A DNA stretch of 64,000 bases from Acidobacteriota bacterium (GTDB lineage: Bacteria > Acidobacteriota > Terriglobia > Terriglobales > Acidobacteriaceae). Within the stretch, counting starts at the first letter, position 1, and every line of letters starts with the position of its first letter. A program made the translations under genes and the position numbers. The stretch spans positions 62,001-126,000 of the forward strand of contig JAFDVR010000009.1 of NCBI GenBank assembly GCA_018268855.1. The letters run 5' to 3'. Below, in pieces: positions 26,265 to 35,122 of the stretch. The notes beneath the pieces are model-generated. The model saw only the letters and a program-made list of their open reading frames with translations. It was not told the origin of the DNA and ran no database searches.

Positions 26265-28118
26265 TTAACGCGCAAGGAGCCGTGGATACCACTTAATTTG
26301 AAAATTTCCAGTGAAAAGGTTCTGTTGTCCAGTCTGCCAGATAGGGGCCTTCCACGCTTCATAAGAGAAGGCGGCATCCAGTTCAGTCCGGGCTGTAAGC
26401 CGCTTCATGAGCGAGAGGGTGTACGTGTTCTGCGTTGTTCCCTGATCGACAAAGTCTTTGGCATTTTTCTTACGCCGATACTGGAATTCCACTGTTTCTT
26501 TAGGAGACAGATGATATGTCAGCCATGCCTGGCCGCCTTTGCCCTCACGACCAATCCAATCGCCAAAGATGAAGCCCTTATTCGTATAGCCCTGCCGCTG
26601 GACCGTTTCGTAGTAGTTGCCTGTTCCATGGGTGGAACGACTGGTGGAGTAATCCGTAAGCACGGCTTCTACACGCGCTTCCCACTTCGGTGCGAAGGGT
26701 AGCTGTGGTATTTCCAGGCCGGTACGGAATCCCGCACGCCGAGGTGCTGATGGCGGTGTCACATCGTCATGTGTGGTGGAATCGAGCAACAGGGTTACGC
26801 TGCGGCGCAGAAATGGCAGCCGATATGCAAATGAGAAAGCACTGAAGCGCGCGCCTGGATCGTCGCGTGAGAATTTCAGGTCGGAGCTTGTATCGTCGAA
26901 ATGGAAGAAGCTGTGCAGAAACGTATGCAGCGTGATCGGCGCATGTGCTTTGCCGCCCCAGATTGCCGAGCGCTGGAAACTGAACTCCAGATTTTTTGTC
27001 GGTTTGAACGCAAACATACTGCTGTGGACCCAGGGGCTGTTTGGATAAGTGTGCCCCTGCAATGGACCCAGAAAAATATCGTAACGTACGGGACCAATCA
27101 GCCACGAAAGAAGTGGAATGTGCAACGGTTCTACGCGATTAATGCGAAATGCATAGATATTGTCTGCATTATTCGACCATGCCATACCACCACCGCGCGC
27201 CGGTCCAAACCAGTTGTCCATCTTGCCAAACGAAATTTCATGATTCAACAGATGGACGGAAACTGTGGCATTGATAAGGCGGAAAGCGTCTTCACGCGGT
27301 GTATTTCCCTCAGGAATCGTGTCCTGCCGAGCATTGAAACCTGTATAGGGAATGTAATCTACAGCGGAGAGTGTGGCCGCCAGCGCAGGACTGTATCCTT
27401 TTCTGGCTGCGCTGCCCTGATATTCGCCGCGCACCTTGAGTGAAAATCGGCCCCACTCGGCGATATACGTGCCGCCATCATAGGTGTTGAAGCCTTCCCC
27501 ATATGGCCGGCCATAGTCGTTGATGTAGCTTTGGCCAAGATGCCAGCTATCGCGCAACACCGGTCCGCCGCCATTTGCCATCACGCGGACATATGCGTTC
27601 TCTACGCCTGCGACGAGTCCGCGGCGTATCTGTCCACCCGGCCTTTCTGCCTCCAACTCATTGAGTAACGCAGCGAGCGTTTCTACAGCAGTGTCATTCT
27701 GGTCGGCCATAATGTCCGACTTGCTCTCCTGTAAGGCATGCAGCGCGGCACGGCGCGTCCACGGGCGCATGCTTAAGAAGGCGGTATCCAGATAGCCCAT
27801 GGAATACAGTCGCAGCATGGCTGGATACATCCAGCTATCGACGGATATGTAGGTCGAACCCAGCTTCGAGTCGTCTTCGTCTTCGTAATATCCGTAAGCG
27901 GCACGGGTCGGATATGTCGTGCCTGTAACCGGTGCAGGCCGCGCAGGAACGGGAGTTTGCTCTGGAACGGGCCGATAAGGCGGCATGGCCGGTTGCGGAG
28001 TAGTGTTTTGCGTGGCAGGAGGTTCTGCGGGAGTGTTTTGCGCGTATGTCGCGGAAAATGCGATGAATAGAGCGGCGGACGCCGTAACGATGCGCTTCAA
28101 CAAAGGACGTAACCTCAT
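26265..28118 (-). CDS. Wzi-like capsule assembly outer-membrane protein
   Basis: 617 residues with a signal peptide (about 1-26, ending TYAQ), a Pro-rich spacer (about 30-70), and a beta-barrel body with the Wzi-family pattern (VDSWMYPAMLRLYSMGYLD near 95, SFGKMDNWFGPARGGGMAWS near 300, alternating aromatic strands to the C-terminus). Family members anchor capsule or exopolysaccharide to the cell surface. It is the first gene of the operon, 84 bp before the wzc-like gene. The promoter should lie in the 97 bp upstream of 28118. Confidence 0.88.
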   Translation of the reverse strand: MRLRPLLKRIVTASAALFIAFSATYAQNTPAEPPATQNTTPQPAMPPYRPVPEQTPVPARPAPVTGTTYPTRAAYGYYEDEDDSKLGSTYISVDSWMYPAMLRLYSMGYLDTAFLSMRPWTRRAALHALQESKSDIMADQNDTAVETLAALLNELEAERPGGQIRRGLVAGVENAYVRVMANGGGPVLRDSWHLGQSYINDYGRPYGEGFNTYDGGTYIAEWGRFSLKVRGEYQGSAARKGYSPALAATLSAVDYIPYTGFNARQDTIPEGNTPREDAFRLINATVSVHLLNHEISFGKMDNWFGPARGGGMAWSNNADNIYAFRINRVEPLHIPLLSWLIGPVRYDIFLGPLQGHTYPNSPWVHSSMFAFKPTKNLEFSFQRSAIWGGKAHAPITLHTFLHSFFHFDDTSSDLKFSRDDPGARFSAFSFAYRLPFLRRSVTLLLDSTTHDDVTPPSAPRRAGFRTGLEIPQLPFAPKWEARVEAVLTDYSTSRSTHGTGNYYETVQRQGYTNKGFIFGDWIGREGKGGQAWLTYHLSPKETVEFQYRRKKNAKDFVDQGTTQNTYTLSLMKRLTARTELDAAFSYEAWKAPIWQTGQQNLFTGNFQIKWYPRLLAR

Positions 28119-28215
28119 GAGCTCGAGAGGGACTATTCTCCAGCGTATAGCTAGTTTATCTGCTCAAATAAGCAGAGAACATTGAATAAACGACTGATAA
28201 GGCAGAAAACAGCCA

Positions 28216-29034
28216 CTAAGACAGTGTTTTAAACGCTCTATCCATCTGACGCTCAAATCCGCGCTGTAGTCGTATGATGTCCTCTTCGCGGAAGATGTTC
28301 TTGCGCCGGAGACGTTCTTCGAGCGCGAGGAGCGGATCGCGGGTCCCCGCTATGACACGGGCTTCCACCAACACGCTGCCGAGTCCACTGCGGACGCGGG
28401 TGAAAGATTCCTGCGCGCAACGGAGGAGAGCAACGGCGTCGCGGGCATCGACGGGAAAATGTGGGACTCCGTGGGTCTTTTCGCGTGTGCCGTTCAGGCG
28501 GAAGTCTCCGCTGGTTTCGCAGATAAGGATGAGCGGCAAATTACCATGTCCGGCAACGCGCAGCGCTGCATCGATCTCCGATTGGTCGTAAACCTCGCCG
28601 ATGGTCGCTACGATCACTGGCTGCGTTCCGCGTTGACCTGCCTCTTCGTTCAGGATCGCGCGCGCTGCCCCGGCAGCAAAGATTGCCATCTCGGAGGAGA
28701 TGCCGCTGAATGTAACGATGCCTTTGTGCGTGGAGAAGAGCGCGCGCGATGCAGCGGAATCTTTTGCAAACAGGGTTCCCACAATGGTGGCGACGGACTG
28801 TCCCTGCATCAATGCTGCGGTGGGCTGGTCTTGCCGAACGATCGCGAGGTCGCGCGCTTTAAAGCCATCCAGAAACGAAGCGAACATCGCTTCCAAAGCG
28901 CGGCCCGTAAAGACATTGGTTTTCCTGCGCAACATGGCAAGCCGGTCGTCGAAGAGACGTCCGCACAACATGGTTTCGTAGACACGCCGGAGTGTGGCGT
29001 CGCTGATGAGTGGCTTGAACTTTGTTGCGGACAA
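28216..29034 (-). CDS. Dehydrogenase E1-alpha-like protein lacking the thiamine-diphosphate motif
   Basis: 272 residues, against 320-370 for active E1-alpha subunits. The N-terminus (VYETMLCGRLFDDRLAMLRR), the RALEA segment and the C-terminus (DPLLALEERLRRKNIFREEDI, then a basic helix) follow the E1-alpha pattern of 2-oxoacid dehydrogenases. Where the motif GDG...NN should bind TPP-Mg, this protein reads IGEVYDQSEIDAA...ICETS, so the metal-ligand Asp and Asn are replaced, and the loops after it are shortened. It is probably not catalytic by itself. It lies 142 bp downstream of aceE but after that gene's terminator. A structural or regulatory role is inference. Confidence 0.75.
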   Translation of the reverse strand: MSATKFKPLISDATLRRVYETMLCGRLFDDRLAMLRRKTNVFTGRALEAMFASFLDGFKARDLAIVRQDQPTAALMQGQSVATIVGTLFAKDSAASRALFSTHKGIVTFSGISSEMAIFAAGAARAILNEEAGQRGTQPVIVATIGEVYDQSEIDAALRVAGHGNLPLILICETSGDFRLNGTREKTHGVPHFPVDARDAVALLRCAQESFTRVRSGLGSVLVEARVIAGTRDPLLALEERLRRKNIFREEDIIRLQRGFERQMDRAFKTLS

Positions 29035-29094
29035 TCAGGTCTCCGTGAAAGGCGGCAGGTTGTGCCGCGACTTTTGCAGAGTAACGCAAAAGAA

Positions 29095-29127
29095 GTTGTT
29101 AGTTATTCGTTGTTAGTTGTTAGTAAG
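29095..29127. repeat. Short TTGTTAGTT tandem repeat
   Basis: Three near-copies of TTGTTAGTT lie in a row between the E1-alpha-like gene and the aceE terminator. No function is seen. Confidence 0.5.
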
Positions 29128-29156
29128 AAAAAAGAGCGCCTCTCGAGGCGCTCTTT
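29128..29156 (-). terminator. Intrinsic terminator of aceE
   Basis: Perfect 11-bp hairpin (arms 29131-29141 and 29146-29156) with a CTCG loop; the minus strand continues with a T-run (TTTCTT). It separates aceE from the E1-alpha-like gene. Confidence 0.85.
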
Positions 29157-29175
29157 GGTGGTGTTCGGCTGTGGT

Positions 29176-31860
29176 TTAGCGCGTAGATGGGTCGGGTGTT
29201 TCCGTTGCAATGCCGAGTTCAGCGAATGCTTTCTCGATTACCTTCGGTTTGACCTTACCCTCGCGTGCAAGCTTCGACAGCGTTGCGGCTACGACTGCGT
29301 TTGCGTCCACTTCGAAGTGGCGGCGCAGATGTTCGCGGTTATCGGAGCGGCCAAAGCCATCGGTGCCGAGGGTGACGAGACGCGCGCCGAGCCACGGCGA
29401 GAGCGAGTCGGGCATCACCTTCATGTAGTCGCTTGCTGCGATGACCGGGCCTTCTGCATTGCCGAGAGCTTCCAGCACGTAAGGCTTCTTCTCCGGCTGC
29501 GTGGGATGCAGGCGGTTCCAGCGCTCGATAGCGAGTGCATCGCGGCGCAATGAGACGTAGGAGGTTACGCTCCAGACGTCAGACTCAATGCCGTACTTCT
29601 CGGAGAGAATCTGCTGTGCCTTGACCACCTCATTGAGAATGGTGCCAGACCCAAATAACTGGACAGTCGCCTTGCCCTTCAAGGCAGACTTATAACGATA
29701 AATGCCGCGCAGGATGCCGTTGGTGTCGAGATCGGCAGGCGCTTCCGGCATCGCATAGTCTTCGTTGTACATGGTGATGTAGTAGAAGACCTGCTCGTTC
29801 TCCTGATACATGCGGCGGAGACCGTCCTGCAGGATGACGGCCATCTCGTAGGAGAAGGCCGGATCATAGCAAAGGCACGTGGGCACCGTGGACGCGATCA
29901 CATGCGAGTGCCCGTCCTGATGCTGCAATCCTTCACCGAGCATCGTGGTACGTCCGGCAGTGCCGCCCATCAGGAAGCCTTTCCCGCGCGCGTCTGCAAA
30001 CGCCCACGCCATGTCTCCAATGCGCTGGAAACCGAACATGGAGTAGTACATGTAGAAGGGGACCATCGGCACGCGATAGTTGGAGTACGCCGTGCCAGCA
30101 GCGGTGAAGCTGGCCATGGAGCCTGCTTCCGTAATGCCTTCTTCGAGAATCTGTCCGTCCTTCTCTTCGCGGTAGGAGAGCAGCATGTCCGCATCGTGGG
30201 GGACGTACTTCTGACCTTCCGAGGCATAGATGCCGACCTGCTTGATGACGGACTCGAGGCCGAAGGTGCGGCCCTCGTCGGGAACGATGGGCACGATGAG
30301 CTTACCGATCTCCTTGTCCTTGAGCAGGGCGCGCAGCATGGCGACGAAGACCATGGTGGTGGAGACTTCGCGGCCCTTGGAACCGGCGAACCACTCCTTG
30401 AAGAAGTCGAGCGAGGGTGCTTTGAATTCGAAGGGTTTGACTTCGCGATGAGGCATGTAGCCGCCGAGTTCGGCACGGCGGGCGTGCATGTATTTGAGCT
30501 CGGGGGATTCGGCTGCGGGCTTCCATGGCTTGCCATTTTTGGCCTGCTCTTCCGGCACAGGAATATCGAAACGCTTCACGAAAGCGACGACGGCATCATC
30601 CGTCAGCTTCTTTTCGTTGTGCGCGGCGTTGCGGCCTTCGGTAGTGTTGAAGCCGTAACCCTTTACTGTCTTAGCAAGGATGACGGTGGGGCCACCTTTA
30701 TGCTCCATCGCGCGCTTGTACGCGTTATAGATCTTCTGTGCGTCATGTCCGCCGCGATGCAGACGGGCAAGCTGCTCGTCCGTCTTGTCCTTCACCAGTT
30801 CGAGCAACTCAGGATACTTGCCGAAGAAATGTTCGCGGACATACGCGCCGCCCTTCGCCTTGAATGCCTGATAATCGCCATCTACGCACTCTTCCATGCG
30901 CTTGAGCAGGAGACCGGTATGGTCACGCTGAAAGAGATCGTCCCAGTCGCTGCCCCAGATCACCTTGATCACATTCCATCCCGCACCGCGGAAGACACCT
31001 TCAAGCTCATCGATGATGCGCTTGTTACCGCGCACAGGGCCGTCGAGGCGCTGCAGGTTGCAGTTCACGACGAAGACAAGGTTGTCGAGCTTTTCGCGTG
31101 TGGCCAGGCCAATGGCGCCAAGGGTGTCGACTTCGTCTGTTTCACCGTCGCCGACGAAGGCCCAGACTTTACGGTCGGTCTTTTCGATAAGACTGCGGTT
31201 CTCCAGATACCGCATGAAGCGCGCCTGATACACGGCGTTCAGCGGACCAATGCCCATCGATACGGTGGGGAAGCGCCAGAAGTCGGGCATCAGCCAGGGA
31301 TGCGGATAGGAGGAGAGGCCGGGCTTGTCGCGCAGCTCGTGGCGGAAGTTGGCAAGATGGTCGTCATTCAAGCGCCCTTCAAGATACGCACGGGCATACA
31401 CGCCGGGTGAAGCGTGGCCCTGAAAGTAAACGAAGTCGCCAGGCTGCTCGCCAGATGCAGTATTGATCCGCGCGCGGAAGAAGTGATTGAACCCAACTTC
31501 CAGCAACGTAGCGAGCGAGGAGTATGTAGAGATGTGACCGCCGATGCCGGCGTCCTTCTTGTTCTGCCCATGCACCATGGCCATCGCGTTCCAGCGGATG
31601 AGCGCCTCCACACGGCGCTCCATATCGCGGTCGCCGGGGTAGGGTACCTCGTCGTGCTTCGGAATGGTGTTCTTGTACGGAGTGGTAACAGCGGTGTGGG
31701 CAGAGATGCCGGCCTCGCGAGCACGGGCGCGGAGGGCGTCCATGAGTTGCTCGCCCTGACCGGCACCTTCGGCGACGATCATCTGGTCAAAGGCTTCAAT
31801 CCACTCGGCAATCTCGGCCTGCAGATCGTTCACTACGGGGGCTTTTACGTCGGTAGCCAT
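29176..31860 (-). CDS. aceE: Pyruvate dehydrogenase E1 component (homodimeric type)
   Basis: 894 residues from ATG 31860 (an in-frame ATG at 31890 would add ten residues). TPP-binding motif GDGETDE (237-243) through VVNCNLQ (264-270), then RLDGPVRGN, and the transketolase-like pyrimidine domain with DEGRTFGLES. Full family length (about 890). It decarboxylates pyruvate and reductively acetylates the E2 lipoyl domain. No aceF or lpd lies beside it. Transcription probably starts from a TATAAT box at 31934-31939, and the leader carries a 9-bp hairpin. Confidence 0.95.
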   Translation of the reverse strand: MATDVKAPVVNDLQAEIAEWIEAFDQMIVAEGAGQGEQLMDALRARAREAGISAHTAVTTPYKNTIPKHDEVPYPGDRDMERRVEALIRWNAMAMVHGQNKKDAGIGGHISTYSSLATLLEVGFNHFFRARINTASGEQPGDFVYFQGHASPGVYARAYLEGRLNDDHLANFRHELRDKPGLSSYPHPWLMPDFWRFPTVSMGIGPLNAVYQARFMRYLENRSLIEKTDRKVWAFVGDGETDEVDTLGAIGLATREKLDNLVFVVNCNLQRLDGPVRGNKRIIDELEGVFRGAGWNVIKVIWGSDWDDLFQRDHTGLLLKRMEECVDGDYQAFKAKGGAYVREHFFGKYPELLELVKDKTDEQLARLHRGGHDAQKIYNAYKRAMEHKGGPTVILAKTVKGYGFNTTEGRNAAHNEKKLTDDAVVAFVKRFDIPVPEEQAKNGKPWKPAAESPELKYMHARRAELGGYMPHREVKPFEFKAPSLDFFKEWFAGSKGREVSTTMVFVAMLRALLKDKEIGKLIVPIVPDEGRTFGLESVIKQVGIYASEGQKYVPHDADMLLSYREEKDGQILEEGITEAGSMASFTAAGTAYSNYRVPMVPFYMYYSMFGFQRIGDMAWAFADARGKGFLMGGTAGRTTMLGEGLQHQDGHSHVIASTVPTCLCYDPAFSYEMAVILQDGLRRMYQENEQVFYYITMYNEDYAMPEAPADLDTNGILRGIYRYKSALKGKATVQLFGSGTILNEVVKAQQILSEKYGIESDVWSVTSYVSLRRDALAIERWNRLHPTQPEKKPYVLEALGNAEGPVIAASDYMKVMPDSLSPWLGARLVTLGTDGFGRSDNREHLRRHFEVDANAVVAATLSKLAREGKVKPKVIEKAFAELGIATETPDPSTR

Positions 31861-31893
31861 GCGCTCAGGGTCCCTCAGCGAGTGCGGCAAAGT

Positions 31894-31915
31894 GCCGTCT
31901 TCTTAGGAAGACGGC
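31894..31915 (-). promoter_or_regulatory. Leader hairpin upstream of aceE
   Basis: Perfect 9-bp inverted repeat GCCGTCTTC/GAAGACGGC with a 4-nt loop, between the predicted -10 box and the aceE start. It may be an operator or an mRNA-structure element; there is no T-run, so it is not a standard terminator. Confidence 0.5.
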
Positions 31916-31933
31916 GCACGCACTCCGGCTCTC

Positions 31934-31939
31934 ATTATA
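31934..31939 (-). promoter_or_regulatory. Candidate -10 box for aceE
   Basis: A perfect TATAAT on the minus strand about 75 bp before the aceE ATG. No good -35 hexamer is seen at 16-18 bp, so the promoter may need an activator or another sigma-factor contact. Confidence 0.45.
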
Positions 31940-32068
31940 AGTGCGACTGAGGGTAGGTATAAGCGGAACGGCGGTTATCGACTAGGTGGGATAAGTGGGA
32001 ATAATTTGACGATGGATTGCTGCGGCATTCGACGTGATTTAGATAGTGCTTGCGTCCGTGCACGACAT

Positions 32069-32081
32069 CTTATTAGATAAG
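32069..32081 (+). promoter_or_regulatory. Possible ParD operator
   Basis: The palindrome CTTATTAGATAAG ends 19 bp before the antitoxin ATG, with a further AGATAAG copy immediately downstream. Placement fits autoregulation by a ribbon-helix-helix antitoxin. Confidence 0.4.
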
Positions 32082-32100
32082 AACAGATAAGAGGTGACCC

Positions 32101-32379
32101 ATGGCGACTGTGACCATTTCCATGCCCGAATCGCTCAAAACCTTCATCGATCACGAGGTGGAGACGAAGGGCTACGGCAACGTGAGCGAGTACATTCGCG
32201 GCCTGTTGCGGGATGCACAGGAAAAGGCGGCCGATAAGCGATTGGAAACTCTTTTGAGAGAAGGACTGGAGAGTGGACCGGCCATTCGCGTGGATGATTC
32301 TTTCTGGGCACGATTGAGGGCAGAGGCCACGGATCCTGTAGCGAGAGCTAAGCGAGCCAAAGCGCGAGCAAAGAAGTGA
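32101..32379 (+). CDS. ParD-family (ribbon-helix-helix) antitoxin
   Basis: 92 residues. The N-terminus (ATVTISMPESLKTFIDHEV, then YGNVSEYIRGLLRDA) is a classic ParD/CC2985-type DNA-binding ribbon-helix-helix. The C-terminal half, with many Lys/Arg/Ala residues, would wrap the toxin. AGAGGTGA provides a good ribosome site. The stop overlaps the toxin start (ATGA-type, 4 bp), as usual for type II toxin-antitoxin pairs. It likely represses its own operon. Confidence 0.9.
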   Translation: MATVTISMPESLKTFIDHEVETKGYGNVSEYIRGLLRDAQEKAADKRLETLLREGLESGPAIRVDDSFWARLRAEATDPVARAKRAKARAKK

Positions 32380-32700
32380 ATCTGGATATTCAGCCGCTCG
32401 CTGAGCAAGACATTCTGTCCACCTATGATTACTTCCTGGAACATGCTTCGCACGAAATTGCGATTCGTTTTATGGATTCTGTTGCGTCCGCAATGCAAGA
32501 TGCCATGCGCCGTCCGGCAATTGGCACGCCGACCCCATTCACCGCACCCGACGTGCGCGCAATCCGCTCGTGGCCTGTCCCGGGCTTTCCATCCATCCGG
32601 ATTTATTACATTTCACGATGAGTCTGCATTGTGTCTTGTCAGAGTTCTACACGGTAAGCGCGATATCGCTTCGATGTTTCACGAAGACTACGTGGAATAG
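32376..32700 (+). pseudogene. ParE-family toxin, frame-broken
   Basis: The frame starting at 32376 gives 81 residues (LDIQPLAEQDILSTYDYFLE..., ending RIYYISR) and stops at TGA 32619-32621. The missing ParE C-terminal strand (ESALCLVRVLHGKRDIASMF) continues in the next frame from about 32617 to TAG at 32698-32700. A one-base insertion or two-base deletion near 32600-32618 therefore splits a toxin of about 107 residues. Truncated ParE lacking this strand is expected to be inactive. Alternatives are a sequencing error or an unusual frameshift. The antitoxin gene upstream is intact. Confidence 0.8.
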
Positions 32701-33914
32701 TCCGCGTTGATATGTACGTACTCCACCGTGAGGTCGCACGTTAAAAAACGGCACTTTCCTTGTCCTTGTCCCATGTTCATGGCGATGGTGTATTCGCGCT
32801 GCTGCATGATGGCGTGGGTGGCCGCTTCGTCGAAAGCCGGGGAGCGCATGCCATTTTCAAAGACAGGCAGATTGCCGATGGTGACGGTGACGTGGGTGGG
32901 GTCGAACTCTACGCCGGAGTAGCCGGCGGCGGCGAGCAGGCGACCCCAGTTGGGATCGGCGCTGGACCAGGCTGTTTTGCAGAGCGGTGAGTGGGCGATG
33001 GAGCGGGCGATCGTCTTGGCTTCTGCGTCGTTGCGTGCGCCGGTGATGTCGAGCGTGACAACGTGGGTGACGCCTTCGCCGTCGTCAATGATGGCGTGAG
33101 CAAGTTCGTTGCAGATGTTTTGCAGTTCTCCGGTGAAGGCGTTGCGAAGGTCTGCGGATGCGGTGCTCCACGCGACATTGCTGGCGCCTGATGCGAGCAG
33201 GAGCAGGGTGTCGTTGGTGGAGGTATCGCCATCGACGGAGATGGAGTTGAAGCTTGCGTCAACTGCTGGTTCAAGAACCATGCGTAGATCGGCGGCGCTG
33301 ATGTCGAGGTCGGTGAAGAGATAGACAAGCATCGTGGCATGCGGCGGGCCAAGTTGCGGGCCGATCATGCCTGCGCCTTTAGCTGCGCCGAAGAGGTGGA
33401 CGGTCTTGCCGTCGTGCTCGATTGCGCCCTGGGCCACCTTCAACTTGGTGTCGGTGGTCATGATGGCGTTGGCGAAGTCTTCTGCGTAGGATGGACGATT
33501 TTCGAGCGCATCTGCCGCGGATGGGAGCGCGGCGATGAGCTTTTCTACCGGAAGCGGAACGCCAATGATTCCCGTCGAGGAAGGGAAGACTTCGTTCGCG
33601 TTGCAGCCGAAGATCTTTGCTGCTTCGGTGCAGGTGGCGCGTGCGGCGTCGATGCCTGTTTGGCCGGTGGCGCAGTTGGCGTTGCCTGCGTTTACGACGA
33701 TGGCTTTGACGAGGCCTGTGGAGGCGGCGATGTTTTCGCGTCCCACGATGATGGGCGCCGCGACGACCTGATTCCTGGTGAACATGACGGCGGCGGGGCA
33801 GGGCTTGTCGGCTACTGCGATGGCGACGTCGGGGCGTCCGCTGGCCTTGATGCCAGCTTTAACGGCGGCCCAGCGAAAGCCGAGCGGGAGATCTTTGCGT
33901 ACAGAAGATGCCAT
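32688..33914 (-). CDS. argJ: Bifunctional ornithine acetyltransferase / N-acetylglutamate synthase
   Basis: 408 residues from ATG 33914; the frame is open for another 152 codons upstream, but that part is antisense-like sequence over the neighbouring gene and carries no homology. ArgJ features: GFRWAAVKAGIK, FTRNQV, VVNAGNANCATG, the AAKGAGMIGP segment with the predicted autocleavage site between Ala193 and Thr194 (ATML), and GDTSTNDTLLLLASG. It recycles the acetyl group between N-acetylornithine and glutamate in arginine synthesis. The spacer before ATML is slightly longer than usual. It lies 7 bp after the oxidoreductase gene. Confidence 0.93.
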   Translation of the reverse strand: MASSVRKDLPLGFRWAAVKAGIKASGRPDVAIAVADKPCPAAVMFTRNQVVAAPIIVGRENIAASTGLVKAIVVNAGNANCATGQTGIDAARATCTEAAKIFGCNANEVFPSSTGIIGVPLPVEKLIAALPSAADALENRPSYAEDFANAIMTTDTKLKVAQGAIEHDGKTVHLFGAAKGAGMIGPQLGPPHATMLVYLFTDLDISAADLRMVLEPAVDASFNSISVDGDTSTNDTLLLLASGASNVAWSTASADLRNAFTGELQNICNELAHAIIDDGEGVTHVVTLDITGARNDAEAKTIARSIAHSPLCKTAWSSADPNWGRLLAAAGYSGVEFDPTHVTVTIGNLPVFENGMRSPAFDEAATHAIMQQREYTIAMNMGQGQGKCRFLTCDLTVEYVHINADYST

Positions 33915-33921
33915 GTTGCGT

Positions 33922-35004
33922 TTAGTTCCAGTCCTTGTCTTCGATGGGGAGGGTGCGCTTTTGGTGTGCGCTTTTGCGCGCGAGTTCGAGGATGCGCATG
34001 GTGCGCGTGGCGTCCTGCGGTGTGACGATGAGGCTGGCCTTGCCGAGGATTGTGTCGCGCACGTTGAGGTAGAAGTTGCGATAGTCGCCGCGCACCGTGG
34101 GTACGGCGCGCTTTTCGATCTTTGCTGGGTGGGTGAGATCGACGGCGATGGAGAGTGTGCCCCATTGCGATTCGTCTTCAGTGAGCCAGGAGTCGTCACC
34201 AACGGGCGGCACTTTCGCGCCGTTGATGATGGCGGGTTCCTGCGGGTCGAGCCCGTATTTGCGGAACGATCCGCCTGTGCCGTGGATGAGGAAGCGCGGT
34301 GCGGGGTCGGCGCAGATAATGCTGGCGCGCAGAAGTGCTTGCGTACCGCCGAAGTCGAGCTGGATATCAAAGGCGTCTTCGATGGCCGAACCTTCGCGTT
34401 CGGTGCGGGCGTGCGCGGTGACGAACTTCGGGCGTCCGAAGAGTGCGAGCGCCTGATCGGCGAGGTGCGGGCCGAGGTCTAGGACGAGGCTTTGCAGATC
34501 GCCTGCGTCTTCTTTCCATGAGTTCGCGCGCGGAATGGGGCGGAAGCGGTCGAAGTGCGACTCGAACCAGACGATGCGGCCGAGTTGGCCGCTTTCGATG
34601 ATGGACTTTGCGGTGAGGAAATCGCCATCGAATCGGCGGTTGTGGAAGGGCGCGTAGAGGACGCCGTGCTTCTGCGCGAGGTCTGCGAGTTCGGCAGCTT
34701 CTGTGGAGTTGGCGGTGACGGGCTTGTCGACTACGACGTGTTTGCCGGCCTGGATAGCGGCTTTGGCGAATTCATAATGCGTGGCGTTGGGTGTGCCGAC
34801 GACGACAAGTTTCACATCGCTGACGAGCAAGTCATCGAGAGAGCGGTAGATGGTGGCTTGCGGGTAGGCTTGTGCGGCCTCATCGCCTTTACGCTGTACG
34901 ATGGCTGCGAGTTCCAGACCGGGAACGGCTTGTACGAATGGGCAGTGGAAGACCTTGCCCGCAAGGCCAAAGCCGACAACGCCTGTACGAATAGTGCGGT
35001 CCAT
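33922..35004 (-). CDS. Gfo/Idh/MocA-family oxidoreductase
   Basis: 360 residues. The N-terminal Rossmann loop GVVGFGLAGKVFH (about 8-20), VVVGTPNATHYEFA and the EKP-like motif as VVVDKPV, then the C-terminal alpha/beta sheet with FHNRRFDGDFLT and the DLGPHLADQAL segment holding a catalytic His. The closest pattern is the YdgJ-type subgroup of sugar or inositol dehydrogenases. Substrate is not identifiable. It is followed directly by argJ and is divergent from the TolC gene. Confidence 0.9.
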   Translation of the reverse strand: MDRTIRTGVVGFGLAGKVFHCPFVQAVPGLELAAIVQRKGDEAAQAYPQATIYRSLDDLLVSDVKLVVVGTPNATHYEFAKAAIQAGKHVVVDKPVTANSTEAAELADLAQKHGVLYAPFHNRRFDGDFLTAKSIIESGQLGRIVWFESHFDRFRPIPRANSWKEDAGDLQSLVLDLGPHLADQALALFGRPKFVTAHARTEREGSAIEDAFDIQLDFGGTQALLRASIICADPAPRFLIHGTGGSFRKYGLDPQEPAIINGAKVPPVGDDSWLTEDESQWGTLSIAVDLTHPAKIEKRAVPTVRGDYRNFYLNVRDTILGKASLIVTPQDATRTMRILELARKSAHQKRTLPIEDKDWN

Positions 35005-35122
35005 CTAAAAGATTGTACGGAGGTTTGGTGTGGAGTGGGGCTGGCGCAAATTTTTGAATCATTTGGGCTACTAAGCGGCATCAGATTTGAAGTAATCGGT
35101 TGCCTATTAAGATTTGAGAGAT

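Noticed and set aside
29902-31410. A 502-codon plus-strand open frame opposite aceE
   Set aside because: Antisense shadow of a well-conserved gene; no recognisable domain or ribosome site.
33915-34370. 152-codon N-terminal extension of the argJ frame
   Set aside because: It lies over the Gfo/Idh/MocA gene in another frame, is low-complexity Ser/Thr/Pro-rich and has no homology to ArgJ.
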